A stretch of 64,000 nt of DNA, taken from Nitrincola schmidtii. Lineage in GTDB: Bacteria; Pseudomonadota; Gammaproteobacteria; Pseudomonadales; Balneatricaceae. The notes under the pieces were generated by a model, which ran no database searches, had not been told where the DNA came from, and was given only the letters and a program-made list of their open reading frames with translations. Shown here one piece after another: positions 54,305 to 63,919 of this stretch. The stretch lies in the NCBI RefSeq assembly GCF_008973715.1, contig NZ_WBOL01000010.1, positions 1 to 64,000 of the forward strand, given 5' to 3'. Both the position numbers and the translations under genes were made by a program. Numbering within the stretch: the first letter of the stretch is position 1; the number at the start of each line of letters is the position of its first letter.

Positions 54305-56005
54305 ATGAGCCAAACAACTGTGAAGCGAAACAAAACCCGGTCGGGACAGCGGGGTCGTATGACTCAACCCGAGACATTGGCATGGTTAAATCATCTTTTA
54401 GGTGATGCACCTAACGACCGTGAGTATTTGATAGAGCATCTTCATGTCATACAGGATCATCAAGGTTATCTATCCTTCGCTTCTTTGCGTGCTTTAGCCG
54501 AACGCATGAATCTGCCTATGGCCGCCGTCTATGAAACGGCAAGCTTTTACGCACACTTTGATATTATTCGTGATGATGAAACTCCACCTCCCGCAGTGAC
54601 TATTCGTGTTTGTGACTCATTATCTTGCCAATTAGCGGGAGCAGAGGCGTTAACCAACGCCTTGAAAGCTGAGCTTGATCCCCATGAGGTACGTATTCTT
54701 CATGCACCTTGTATGGGACGCTGTGATAAGGCTCCTGTTTTAGAACTGGGCCACCATCACATTGAACATGCCGATGTTGAAAAAACAAAGGCGGCACTGT
54801 CAGTGCAAATGTTTGAACCAGAGCCGCTGAATTGGCAGTCCTTGTCGGCTTATCAATCAGCAGGTGGTTATCAACTTTTGCAGGCATGTCGAGACGGTAA
54901 AACCTCGGTTGAATCCTTAATATCCATGCTGGAAAAGGCGGGTTTAAGAGGCTTGGGCGGGGCTGGATTTCCTACCTTTAAAAAATGGCAGTTTGTCCGT
55001 GCTGAACAAGGACCTCGTTACTGCGTCATTAACGCAGATGAAGGTGAACCAGGGACCTTTAAAGATCGTTATTATCTTGAGAAATCGCCTCATCAGTTCC
55101 TAGAAGGCGCATTAATTAGTGCTTGGGCTATCGAAGCAATAGGTGTTTATATTTATCTACGTGATGAATATCCCGGTGTTAATAAGCTCTTGAAAGCAGC
55201 TATTGCAGAATTAGAGGAGTCTGGGATCATCGAGGTTGGTTATATTCAATTACGACGGGGTGCTGGCGCTTATATCTGCGGTGAAGAATCAGCGTTGATC
55301 GAATCTCTTGAAGGTAAACCGGGTAAGCCTCGTCATCGTCCACCCTTTGTTGCCCAAAAGGGCTTGTTTGATCGACCCACGCTCGTCAACAACGTGGAAA
55401 CCGTTTATTGGATTCCCGAAATTTATCACAAGGGAGCAGACTGGTTCGCCTCTCATGGGCGTTATGGACGACAAGGTTTACGCTCGTTTTCTGTGTCAGG
55501 ACGCGTCAACAAGCCAGGTGTTCACTTAGCTCCCGCTGGGATTACGCTACAAGAACTCATCGATGAATACTGTGGTGGCATGCTCAGTGGTCATCAGTTA
55601 CTGGGTTATCTACCCGGTGGTGCATCGGGGGGTATCTTACCTGCGAGTAAAGCCAACATTCCGTTAGATTTTGACACTCTTCAGGCAGAGGGATGCTTTA
55701 TCGGATCAGCGGCGGTCATTGTGTTGTCGGATCAAGATAACTTACAACAGGTTGCCCGTAATCTAATGGCTTTTTTTCGGGACGAATCTTGTGGGCAGTG
55801 TACGCCCTGTCGTGTTGGCACTGACAAAATGCTTTCTTTGATTGAAGCAAAAGAGTGGGATGTAGAGCAGTTACATCGCCTGTCCCAAGTGATGATGGAT
55901 GCCTCTATCTGTGGTTTAGGTCAAGCCGCTCCCAATCCTGTCCTAGGATTGTTGCGTGACTTTAAAGATGAATTGATCGCATCCAATATCATTTTGAGAG
56001 GGTAA
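54305..56005 (+). CDS. NAD-linked formate dehydrogenase NuoE-NuoF-type fused subunit
   Basis: This 566-residue protein fuses a NuoE/FdsG-type [2Fe-2S] domain (about 20-170; Cys103, Cys108, Cys136, Cys140) with a NuoF/FdsB-type domain. The second part has FMN/NAD motifs (GLRGLGGAGFPTFKKW, NADEGEPGTFKD, GAYICGEESALIES) and [4Fe-4S] cysteines in ESCGQCTPCRVGT. It is the NADH-forming part of a soluble formate dehydrogenase; the alpha subunit is 3 bp downstream. Confidence 0.92.
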   Translation: MSQTTVKRNKTRSGQRGRMTQPETLAWLNHLLGDAPNDREYLIEHLHVIQDHQGYLSFASLRALAERMNLPMAAVYETASFYAHFDIIRDDETPPPAVTIRVCDSLSCQLAGAEALTNALKAELDPHEVRILHAPCMGRCDKAPVLELGHHHIEHADVEKTKAALSVQMFEPEPLNWQSLSAYQSAGGYQLLQACRDGKTSVESLISMLEKAGLRGLGGAGFPTFKKWQFVRAEQGPRYCVINADEGEPGTFKDRYYLEKSPHQFLEGALISAWAIEAIGVYIYLRDEYPGVNKLLKAAIAELEESGIIEVGYIQLRRGAGAYICGEESALIESLEGKPGKPRHRPPFVAQKGLFDRPTLVNNVETVYWIPEIYHKGADWFASHGRYGRQGLRSFSVSGRVNKPGVHLAPAGITLQELIDEYCGGMLSGHQLLGYLPGGASGGILPASKANIPLDFDTLQAEGCFIGSAAVIVLSDQDNLQQVARNLMAFFRDESCGQCTPCRVGTDKMLSLIEAKEWDVEQLHRLSQVMMDASICGLGQAAPNPVLGLLRDFKDELIASNIILRG

Positions 56006-56008
56006 GTT

Positions 56009-58777
56009 ATGTCTGCATTTGAACTGATTTTGGATGGTGTTTCGGTTACAGCTCATGAAGGCGAAACACTCTGGCAAGTGGCTAAGCGAGCCGGTGAAAC
56101 CATTCCACATTTATGTTTTAAGGATACTGAAGGCTACCGTGCCGACGGTAACTGTCGCGCCTGTATGGTTGAAATTGAGGGTGAGCGTACTTTAGCGGCA
56201 AGCTGTATTCGCGAGGCTAAACCCGGCATGGTGGTGCACAGTCAGCATTCTGAAAGAGCGATCACATCCAGAAAAGGGGTACTTGAGTTACTCATCGCTG
56301 ATCAGCCTGATCGTAATCAAAGTCCCGATAAATCCAGTCATTTTTGGCAAATGGTGGATCTGTTAGCCATTGATGCGATGGCTGTTAAACAAGCTTTGCC
56401 GACGCAAACAGCGGTTGCTGTTGAGTCTGATCGTTCTCACACTGCCATGACAGTAAACTTGGCGGCGTGTATTGATTGCAATCTGTGTGTCAGAGCCTGC
56501 CGGGAAGTACAGGTGAATGATGTTATCGGTCATGCTAATCGCGGTGTTCAATCCAAAATTGTCTTTGATTTTGATGATCCGATGGGCGAGAGCACCTGCG
56601 TTGCCTGTGGTGAATGCGTGCAAGCCTGTCCTACGGGTGCTTTAATGCCCGCGACATTGGTCGATGAAAAAGGCGTCGGAGATTCCGCAGCCATCGATAA
56701 AGAAGTGGATTCGGTTTGTCCTTACTGTGGCGTTGGTTGTCAGCTCACTTATCAAGTTCGCGATGAGAAAATTATTGCGGTGAAAGGGCGTCAAGGTCCC
56801 TCTAACTTAGGACGCCTGTGTGTCAAAGGACGTTTTGGTTTTGATTACCCGAATCACTCAAGTCGTATTACCCGTCCGCTTATTCGTCGAGAAGGGATAC
56901 CTAAAGGGATAGATCCTAATTTCGATCCCGCTAACCCCTTAACACATTTTCGAGAAGCGGATTGGGATGAAGCCTTAGAGTTTGCTGCTACCGGATTATC
57001 GCATCTCAGGGCAGCGTATGGTGCTGAGGCCTTAGCGGGGTTTGGAAGTGCTAAATGCTCGAATGAAGAAGCTTGGTTATTCCAAAAGCTGATTAGAACC
57101 GGATTCGGTTCTAATAATGTTGACCACTGTACAAGGCTGTGTCACGCCAGCTCAGTTGCTGCACTGATCGAATGTATCGGTACAGGAGCGGTAACCGCTT
57201 CCTTTATGCAGGCCAGTCAAGCTGATGTCATTATCTTGACCGGCTGTAATCCCGCTGTGAATCATCCAGTAGCAGCGACCTTCTTTAAACAAGCGGCTAA
57301 ACGCGGCACTAAGATTATTATTATTGATCCTCGTGGGCAGGCCCTAAACGCCTATGCTCATAAAGTGCTGAGATTTGAGCCGGGAACCGATGTGGCGCTT
57401 TTTAATGCCATGTTAAATGTCATCGTGACAGAAAAGCTTTATAACGAAGACTATATTGCGGAGCATACGGAAGGATTTGAGGCACTGTCACAGCATGTCC
57501 TTGATATGACTCCCGAAGCTATGTCGTCACTGTGCGGTATCGCTGCTGAAGAGATTCGCAGTGTTGCCCGTTTTTATGCGCAAGCAGATAAAGCGATGAT
57601 TTTCTGGGGTATGGGGATCTCCCAGCATACGCATGGCACCGATAATGCGCGTTGCTTAATCTCCTTGGCGTTAGCTTGCGGACAAACCGGTCGTCCTGGG
57701 ACTGGCTTACATCCGTTGCGCGGCCAAAACAATGTGCAAGGTGCATCCGATGCGGGTTTAATACCTATGGTGATGCCAGATTATCAACCGGTTTCTGATC
57801 GTCAGGTAAAGGCTGCTTTTGAAGAACTTTGGTCAACGCCTTTGAGTGGCAAGCCTGGTTTGACGGTGGTTGAGATTATGGATGCCATTTATGCGGGTCA
57901 AATTAAAGGTATGTATATTTTGGGTGAGAATCCGGCGATGTCTGACCCTGACCTGAATCATGCGCGTGCGGCGTTGGCGAAATTAGAACACTTGGTCGTG
58001 CAGGATCTGTTTGTCACAGAAACGGCGATGTTTGCTGATGTTATCCTGCCTGCGTCTGCTTGGGCGGAAAAAGATGGCACAGTCACTAACACTAATCGAC
58101 AAGTACAAATGGGGCGTGCCGCCGTGCCGTTACCCGGTGAGGCTAAACCGGACTGGTGGATTATTCAAGCGCTTGCCAATCGTATGGGGTTGAACTGGAA
58201 TTATTCACATCCCAGTGATGTCTTTGCCGAAATGAAGCAAGGTATGCGCTCGTTGGATCATATCACTTGGTCTCGTTTGGAAATTGAAGAGTCCGTTACT
58301 TATCCTTGCCCAGCAGATGATCAACCAGGTTTAGATGTGGTGTATTCAGATGCGTTTCCAACACTAACCGGTAAGGCTCGTTTTTCGCCGACGCGCCCCT
58401 TACCACCCGATGAACCCGTGGATCATGAATATCCAGTTGTCCTGACGACAGGTCGTCAGCTTGAGCATTGGCATACCGGTTCAATGACAAGGCGAGCGCA
58501 AGTGCTAGATCATCTTGAGCCTGAGGCTGTTGCTAGCCTAGCTCCTGCCGAGCTCACTAAACTGGGTGTTCAGCCGGGTGACGCTATCAAGATTATTACC
58601 CGGCGAGGGGAGATTACCTTGTCGGCTAGAGTCGATCCTCTGATGCCAGAAGGGATGGTGTTTGTGCCTTTCTGCTATGTTGAAGCCGCAGCGAATATAT
58701 TGACTAACCCAGCGTTAGATCCCTATGGCAAAATACCTGAGTTTAAATATGCTGCCTGTCGACTCAGTTCGGCATAG
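56009..58777 (+). CDS. fdsA: NAD-linked formate dehydrogenase alpha subunit (Mo/W, Cys type)
   Basis: This 922-residue protein has a [2Fe-2S] NuoG-like domain (Cys36, Cys49, Cys52, Cys66), two ferredoxin motifs (Cys154-164 and Cys197-207), and a [4Fe-4S] site before the molybdopterin domain (Cys237, Cys240, Cys244, Cys271). The catalytic position is Cys378 in CTRLCHAS, where E. coli FdhF has selenocysteine. It oxidises formate to CO2, and the product electrons go to NAD through the preceding subunit. The link to methyl groups released in betaine catabolism is inferred. No fdhD/fdsC is visible in the window. Confidence 0.93.
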   Translation: MSAFELILDGVSVTAHEGETLWQVAKRAGETIPHLCFKDTEGYRADGNCRACMVEIEGERTLAASCIREAKPGMVVHSQHSERAITSRKGVLELLIADQPDRNQSPDKSSHFWQMVDLLAIDAMAVKQALPTQTAVAVESDRSHTAMTVNLAACIDCNLCVRACREVQVNDVIGHANRGVQSKIVFDFDDPMGESTCVACGECVQACPTGALMPATLVDEKGVGDSAAIDKEVDSVCPYCGVGCQLTYQVRDEKIIAVKGRQGPSNLGRLCVKGRFGFDYPNHSSRITRPLIRREGIPKGIDPNFDPANPLTHFREADWDEALEFAATGLSHLRAAYGAEALAGFGSAKCSNEEAWLFQKLIRTGFGSNNVDHCTRLCHASSVAALIECIGTGAVTASFMQASQADVIILTGCNPAVNHPVAATFFKQAAKRGTKIIIIDPRGQALNAYAHKVLRFEPGTDVALFNAMLNVIVTEKLYNEDYIAEHTEGFEALSQHVLDMTPEAMSSLCGIAAEEIRSVARFYAQADKAMIFWGMGISQHTHGTDNARCLISLALACGQTGRPGTGLHPLRGQNNVQGASDAGLIPMVMPDYQPVSDRQVKAAFEELWSTPLSGKPGLTVVEIMDAIYAGQIKGMYILGENPAMSDPDLNHARAALAKLEHLVVQDLFVTETAMFADVILPASAWAEKDGTVTNTNRQVQMGRAAVPLPGEAKPDWWIIQALANRMGLNWNYSHPSDVFAEMKQGMRSLDHITWSRLEIEESVTYPCPADDQPGLDVVYSDAFPTLTGKARFSPTRPLPPDEPVDHEYPVVLTTGRQLEHWHTGSMTRRAQVLDHLEPEAVASLAPAELTKLGVQPGDAIKIITRRGEITLSARVDPLMPEGMVFVPFCYVEAAANILTNPALDPYGKIPEFKYAACRLSSA

Positions 58778-58800
58778 AAGGATAACAAGAGGTATTGCCT

Positions 58801-59019
58801 ATGATGTTTGCGGATTTAGTTGATGAGGATGATTTTCGTGAGCGCCTTCAAGATTTGGGGGCGCAATTACCCAAGGATGCCTCTCCAGAGCTTTGTATGA
58901 CGATGGCTCAAGCGCAGAAGTTAGACGGTTTACAGCAGTTGGTAGAGCATTTATTGGCTGATCCAGGTTTACTTCAACCAGAGGTCAGATTGGCGTTGCA
59001 GCAAGTTAAATTTGGTTAA
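58801..59019 (+). CDS. Small protein after formate dehydrogenase, possible FdsD counterpart
   Basis: This 72-residue protein starts at the ATG at 58801, since GAGG lies 8 bases before it (a TTG at 58795 is less likely). It is acidic and helical, with no strong likeness to the usual FdsD motif (MANQI-type), but it sits in the place of the formate dehydrogenase delta gene. It may be a delta-like or assembly subunit. Its stop overlaps the convergent CBS gene by 4 bp. Confidence 0.6.
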   Translation: MMFADLVDEDDFRERLQDLGAQLPKDASPELCMTMAQAQKLDGLQQLVEHLLADPGLLQPEVRLALQQVKFG

Positions 59020-59636
59020 ACTTCAAGTTTAACATTGGGTCCGCTAACCAACAGGCGCATCAGATCTGGGCGGCAAATAATCCCTATAAGGGTTTTGTTG
59101 TCCTGATCTACGACAGGCATAGCGCTGAGTTTGTGAGTAATGAAGAACTGAGCGATATCTCTTACTAGGGTATCGCCAGTTACTGCTGAAAATTCTTCTG
59201 GCATTACATGGCTAATTAAAATCTGCTCTTCGATCCTTGCTTGCTCTAAGTGTTTTCTGTGCAAAATACTTATGGGTTTAAACTCGTCATCGACAACCAC
59301 AATATGATCGACTTCTGCCTTATCCATTAAGGCTAAGGCCCTAAAGATTGTGCTTTGTGATGGTATGGAAATGACTGGACTGCTCATAATGTGCATGGCT
59401 TGAAGCTTGCGTCTCTCTTGAAGCGTGTCCGATTTACGTTCGGTATCAAGGTAAAGACTGGAGGGATGATTAGATTGATACTTACGACCTAAAGGAACCG
59501 CCGCACGTGCTAGCGGCGCTGGAGTGTCTGTTTGCCGATCTGATGTTAACGGATTGAGTTCTTCAATATGACGATGCCTTGACAGTAGGCTAGCTGTTGG
59601 CGTGATGATACCGTTATTGTAGATGAGCAGAGCCAT
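59016..59636 (-). CDS. CBS-domain protein
   Basis: This 206-residue protein has an N-terminal, poorly ordered Pro/Ser-rich segment (about 1-80) and a CBS pair (about 82-200; MHIMSSPVISI, then VDHIVVVDD and VMPEEFSAVTGDTLVRDIAQFFITHKLSAMPVVD). CBS pairs bind adenine nucleotides or SAM and regulate partners; no partner is fused here. It is convergent with the small formate dehydrogenase gene. Confidence 0.88.
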   Translation of the reverse strand: MALLIYNNGIITPTASLLSRHRHIEELNPLTSDRQTDTPAPLARAAVPLGRKYQSNHPSSLYLDTERKSDTLQERRKLQAMHIMSSPVISIPSQSTIFRALALMDKAEVDHIVVVDDEFKPISILHRKHLEQARIEEQILISHVMPEEFSAVTGDTLVRDIAQFFITHKLSAMPVVDQDNKTLIGIICRPDLMRLLVSGPNVKLEV

Positions 59637-59702
59637 GTTACGTTCCTTTTAAGTTACTCCTCATCATAGTATCGGCTAAAACGCAAAATATTTTATAGCA
59701 TA

Positions 59703-59754
59703 AAACAAGGGATATTATCTTAATCTCGTTCTGAGACGATATTACCCCTTGTTT
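59703..59754 (-). terminator. Hairpin downstream of gbcA
   Basis: AAACAAGGG (59703-59711) and CCCTTGTTT (59746-59754) are perfect 9-bp arms flanking AT-rich inner sequence. On the minus strand the stem ends in TTTTATG after the gbcA stop codon. The long loop makes termination moderately likely. Confidence 0.6.
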
Positions 59755-59775
59755 AGTAGGGAGAGAGTGTAAAAT

Positions 59776-61038
59776 TTACACTGTTTTGTGTGTGTTTTCG
59801 ATTATTCGATCGCTATACCAGTTGACGAAATCTATCACACCAAACTCGAAGGTTTCTGAGTAAGGACCAGGCTGATAGGCAATCGAGTTGATACCGCGTT
59901 GATTTTCTTCCGCCAGAACGCGGTCTTGGTCATTGGTGGCATCCCACACTTTGCGCATATGACTGATGTCATAGTCGACACCTTCAACCGCATCTTTATG
60001 CACTAGCCATTTAGTGGTCACTAGGGTCTTTTGTGGTCCGAGTGGTAATACACGGAATACTACAGAATGATCACCCATCCAGTGATTCCATGAATTGGGT
60101 AAATGCAAAATACGAAGTGACCCCAGATCAGGGCTAGTGATACGACCCATCAGTTTTTTACATGCGGGTTTGCCGTCCATCGTCATAGAAACCACGCCAT
60201 CTAATAAAGGCGTACGAGTCATACGATTGCGTTTACCAAAATACTTGAGCGCATAGGGTACACGCATGTTATCCCAGTCTTGCTGTTTAACAGCCACTAA
60301 AGCTTTGTATTCAGGCGTTGCCAACGGGTCATCGGTGTCGTCAAACTGTTGCAGTGAGTTAAGCAACTCTGGATGGGAACCGTTGCAATGATAGCACTCA
60401 CGGTTATTCTCTATGACGAGCTTCCAGTTGGCATCTTCAACAATGTCGGTTTGTACCGCAACTTTTAGATTTTCGACATCATAGGGTTCTAAATAGTGCT
60501 TAAGCTCTTCAGTAAAGGCTTCAAACTCTGGTGGGTTGTCGGCTAAGCATACAAAAATATAGCCACCGGCGACTTTTACATTGACGGGTTTAAGATTGTG
60601 AGCATTTAAATCAAATTGTTCTCCCATATCAGAACCCGCGAACAGCAACCGACCGTCTAATTCATAAGTCCATTTATGATACGGACAAACCAGTTTCGCT
60701 ACTTTTCCTTTTTCGGTGACACAGAGTCGCGAGCCGCGATGACGGCAAACGTTAAAAAAGCCGTGTATAACCCCCTCCGCCCCTCTGACTAATACAACAG
60801 GGTTGGAACCTATGGTCAGGGTGATAAAGTTACCTTTACTTGGAATTTCACAGGTCATGCCAGCAAAGATCCATTCTTTCCCAAAGATTTCCTGAAGATC
60901 TAGCTGATAGATGCGCTCGTCATTGTAGAAGGGTTGTTCGAGTGAATAATTGGGTTTACGGTTGATCAGCATCGAGGCAGCCGCTGAGCGAACATTGGCC
61001 AGTGGATCTTCAAGCAACTGAGAGGTGTTCAGGTTCAT
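59776..61038 (-). CDS. gbcA: Glycine betaine monooxygenase, Rieske subunit GbcA
   Basis: This 420-residue protein has a Rieske [2Fe-2S] site (Cys98-x-His100 and Cys118-x2-His121) and a mononuclear iron site around NNRECYHCNGSHPEL (His217, His222). It matches GbcA, which with GbcB demethylates glycine betaine to dimethylglycine, releasing formaldehyde. The order relative to divergent gbcB across 275 bp is as in Pseudomonas. It has its own downstream hairpin. Confidence 0.96.
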   Translation of the reverse strand: MNLNTSQLLEDPLANVRSAAASMLINRKPNYSLEQPFYNDERIYQLDLQEIFGKEWIFAGMTCEIPSKGNFITLTIGSNPVVLVRGAEGVIHGFFNVCRHRGSRLCVTEKGKVAKLVCPYHKWTYELDGRLLFAGSDMGEQFDLNAHNLKPVNVKVAGGYIFVCLADNPPEFEAFTEELKHYLEPYDVENLKVAVQTDIVEDANWKLVIENNRECYHCNGSHPELLNSLQQFDDTDDPLATPEYKALVAVKQQDWDNMRVPYALKYFGKRNRMTRTPLLDGVVSMTMDGKPACKKLMGRITSPDLGSLRILHLPNSWNHWMGDHSVVFRVLPLGPQKTLVTTKWLVHKDAVEGVDYDISHMRKVWDATNDQDRVLAEENQRGINSIAYQPGPYSETFEFGVIDFVNWYSDRIIENTHKTV

Positions 61039-61223
61039 CTTCGGTATCCTGTGTTAGGGTCCATATTTCAATCAAGCCAGCTTTTTTATGCTACCAGCAA
61101 AGCCACGACGCAAGTGTGGAATAGAGTTGAAAATGCCAATTACACAGCGACGACATTGAATGCCTGTAAAGCGACGTGCTTCATTAAAAAAATCAATATA
61201 GGTGGGGGTTTTAGATGGCTAAA

Positions 61224-61263
61224 TGTCGCAAATAGAACAATGGTCGTTTCTATGCAGGCGACA
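61224..61263. promoter_or_regulatory. Candidate GbdR-like sites between gbcA and gbcB
   Basis: TGTCGCAAATAGA (61224-61236) and GTCGTTTCTATGC (61243-61255) lie 18 bp apart in the 275-bp gap between the two divergent gbc genes, and GCGACA at 61258-61263 is the inverted half. The first motif repeats exactly upstream of glyA (62462-62474). Spacing and context suit an AraC-type activator such as GbdR, which controls these genes in Pseudomonas. Confidence 0.58.
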
Positions 61264-61313
61264 ATGGCAAGATAAAACAGATACCGACATTTTCTAGCGG
61301 ACGGATACACAAC

Positions 61314-62420
61314 ATGAGCGAGCTTTTCATGAACCCAATTACAACTCAAACTTGGTCTAACGGTCGACATCTTGTCCGTTGCGTTAAAGTGATTCAAGAG
61401 ACATGGGATGTTAGAACCTTTTGCTTTATGGCTGAACAGCCAGTGCTTTTTTTCTTCAAACCAGGTCAGTTCGTAACGCTTGAGTTGGAGATTGACGGAC
61501 AACCAGTGATGCGCTCCTATACGATCTCTAGTTCACCTTCGGTGCCTTATAGCTTTTCTATTACCGTTAAGCGAGTGCCAGGCGGTCAGGTATCCAATTG
61601 GTTGCATGATAACCTTCAGCAGGGTGATGAACTGGCAGTGCATGGACCTGTTGGGAATTTCAACTGTATTGACTATCCGAGTGAAAAAGCGCTGTTTCTA
61701 TCAGGAGGTGTTGGTATCACGCCACTGATGTCCATGGTTCGTTGGTATTTTGATACTAACGCTGCTATCGATATTAACTTTATTCATAGCGCTCGCTCCC
61801 CAAGAGACATTATTTATCATCGCGAGATGGAGCATATTTTTTCGCGCATACCAGAATTTAGGCTGCATATTGTCTGTGAACGCAGTGATGAATTAGGTGA
61901 TTCATGGTATGGCCTTCGAGGTTATCTTGATCAACGGATGTTGGAGCTCATTGCTCCTGATTACTTGGAACGAGAAGTTTTCTGTTGTGGTCCAACACCC
62001 TACATGAACGCAATCAAGAATATTCTGCAACAAAATGGCTTTGATATGAGCCGTTACCACGAAGAATCCTTCGGAGCGACACCTGTCGATGTCACGGTCG
62101 ATGTGTTGGAGCAGGTAGAGCAGGCAGAACTGGCCGCTGAAGAAGTTCAGCCAGAGGATCTGCTTCAAGTGGAGTTTCTCAGCAGTGGTAAAAGTGTTCG
62201 TATCTTACCCAACGAAACTGTTCATGCTGCCGCCGCCAAATTAGGGCTACATATTCCCAAAGCCTGCGGTATGGGTATTTGTGGTACCTGTAGAGTCGAA
62301 CTTAAATCAGGCGAAGTGGATATGGAGCATAACGGTGGTATTACCGATGAAGATATTGAAGAGGGTTATATCCTCTCCTGCTGTAGCCGTCCCAAAGGCA
62401 ATGTCGTTGTTGATTTCTGA
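61314..62420 (+). CDS. gbcB: Glycine betaine monooxygenase reductase subunit GbcB
   Basis: This 368-residue protein has an FAD-binding reductase domain (RSYTISSSP, about 63-71), an NAD domain (FLSGGVGITPLMSMVR, CCGPTPYM) and a C-terminal plant-type [2Fe-2S] domain (CGMGICGTCRVEL and later LSCCSRP). It supplies electrons to GbcA for betaine demethylation. It is divergent from gbcA. A second ATG five codons in is possible. Confidence 0.95.
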   Translation: MSELFMNPITTQTWSNGRHLVRCVKVIQETWDVRTFCFMAEQPVLFFFKPGQFVTLELEIDGQPVMRSYTISSSPSVPYSFSITVKRVPGGQVSNWLHDNLQQGDELAVHGPVGNFNCIDYPSEKALFLSGGVGITPLMSMVRWYFDTNAAIDINFIHSARSPRDIIYHREMEHIFSRIPEFRLHIVCERSDELGDSWYGLRGYLDQRMLELIAPDYLEREVFCCGPTPYMNAIKNILQQNGFDMSRYHEESFGATPVDVTVDVLEQVEQAELAAEEVQPEDLLQVEFLSSGKSVRILPNETVHAAAAKLGLHIPKACGMGICGTCRVELKSGEVDMEHNGGITDEDIEEGYILSCCSRPKGNVVVDF

Positions 62421-62442
62421 TAAGGTGATGTACTGATGATTT

Positions 62443-62474
62443 TGTCGCAAATTGATATCTGTGTCGCAAATAGA
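62443..62474 (+). promoter_or_regulatory. Two direct repeats upstream of glyA-sox
   Basis: TGTCGCAAATTGA (62443-62455) and TGTCGCAAATAGA (62462-62474) differ by one base and are 19 bp apart start to start. They lie after the gbcB stop and before glyA. The second is identical to the site in the gbcA-gbcB gap. This is a typical AraC-family pair of half-sites. Confidence 0.6.
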
Positions 62475-62602
62475 TCACCTGCTGACGGTGGCGCGTATCT
62501 GATATTGGGGCACTAGGGCTAACATCTGTTGCAACTGGCGCTTGATGCCCTTGCTAGAGCAAACAGTCTCTCAGCTAACAGAATAAAAGACAGGAGATAA
62601 GC

Positions 62603-63898
62603 ATGAATAGTCGTGATGGTTTTTCAAGAGTTGACTCGTTACAAAATTATGATGTTGAACTCGCCACGATGCTGCAAGAGGAACATAGCCGTCAAGAAGC
62701 ACACATCGAGCTGATTGCTTCTGAAAACTACACCAGCGTTCGTGTGATGGAAGCACAGGGTGGTCAGTTAACCAATAAGTACGCAGAGGGTTATCCAGGC
62801 AAACGCTACTATGGTGGTTGTGAAGCCGTAGACAAGGTCGAAGCCTTGGCGATTAGTCGTGCTTGTGAACTCTTTGGTGCCCGCTATGCAAATGTTCAAC
62901 CTCACTCTGGCGCCCAAGCCAATGCTGCGGTATTTATGGCGATGGTTCAGCCTGGTGATACCATTCTAGGCATGAGCTTAGCGCATGGTGGTCATTTAAC
63001 GCATGGTGCTGCACCCAATTTTTCCGGTAAATATTACAAAGCGGTTCAGTATGGTTTAAAGCCAGAAACCGGTGAAATTGACTATGATCAGGTCGAAGCG
63101 CTAGCTCGTGAGCATCAGCCAAAAATGATTATTGCGGGTTTCTCTGCCTATTCGTTAATTGTTGATTGGGCTCGTTTTAGAAAAATCGCAGATGAAGTCG
63201 GTGCGATTCTATTTGTTGATATGGCACACATTGCTGGACTGGTTGCGGCGGGTCTTTATCCTAGCCCATTACCTTTTGCTGATGTGGTCACTACCACCAC
63301 ACACAAAACCCTTCGTGGCCCCCGTGGCGGCATGATTTTGACCGCCCGTGATGATGAAGCCTTGCATAAAAAACTGAATGGTGCGGTATTCCCCGGTCAG
63401 CAAGGCGGACCATTAATGCATGTCATCGCTGCCAAGGCTGTCGCTTTTAAAGAAGCGATGGAACCTGCCTTTATCGATTATCAAAAGCAGGTGCTAGAAA
63501 ATGCACAAGTGATGGCATCGGTATTCATTGAGCGAGGCTACGATGTTGTCTCTGGTGGTACTAAAGATCACTTATTCCTAGTCTCATTGATTCGTCAGGG
63601 CTTGACCGGTAAGGATGCTGATGCAGCTCTGGGTCGTGCTCATATCACAGTGAACAAAAACTCAGTACCCAATGATCCACAAAGTCCTTTTGTCACTTCC
63701 GGTCTTCGCATCGGCACGCCTGCCATTACCTCACGTGGTTTTGGTGTTAAGGAGAGTCGTGCGTTATCAGGCTGGATCTGTGACATTTTGGATGTGATGT
63801 CAGCTGGTCAGTCTACAGATGCGATAGAGGCTGGAGTGCGTGCCAAAGTGGCTGAGCTTTGCTCACGCTTCCCTGTTTACACCGAAACCCGCGCCTAA
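62603..63898 (+). CDS. glyA: Serine hydroxymethyltransferase
   Basis: This 431-residue protein interconverts glycine and serine with tetrahydrofolate one-carbon units. The PLP-lysine region is [15 protein letters not shown] (about 226-240), and [15 protein letters not shown] and the [10 protein letters not shown] segment are typical. AGGAG precedes the ATG. It is followed after 21 bp by a sarcosine oxidase beta start and belongs to the sarcosine-glycine operon. Confidence 0.96.
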   Translation: MNSRDGFSRVDSLQNYDVELATMLQEEHSRQEAHIELIASENYTSVRVMEAQGGQLTNKYAEGYPGKRYYGGCEAVDKVEALAISRACELFGARYANVQPHSGAQANAAVFMAMVQPGDTILGMSLAHGGHLTHGAAPNFSGKYYKAVQYGLKPETGEIDYDQVEALAREHQPKMIIAGFSAYSLIVDWARFRKIADEVGAILFVDMAHIAGLVAAGLYPSPLPFADVVTTTTHKTLRGPRGGMILTARDDEALHKKLNGAVFPGQQGGPLMHVIAAKAVAFKEAMEPAFIDYQKQVLENAQVMASVFIERGYDVVSGGTKDHLFLVSLIRQGLTGKDADAALGRAHITVNKNSVPNDPQSPFVTSGLRIGTPAITSRGFGVKESRALSGWICDILDVMSAGQSTDAIEAGVRAKVAELCSRFPVYTETRA

Positions 63899-63919
63899 TC
63901 AGGCACAGGAGAAAATATA

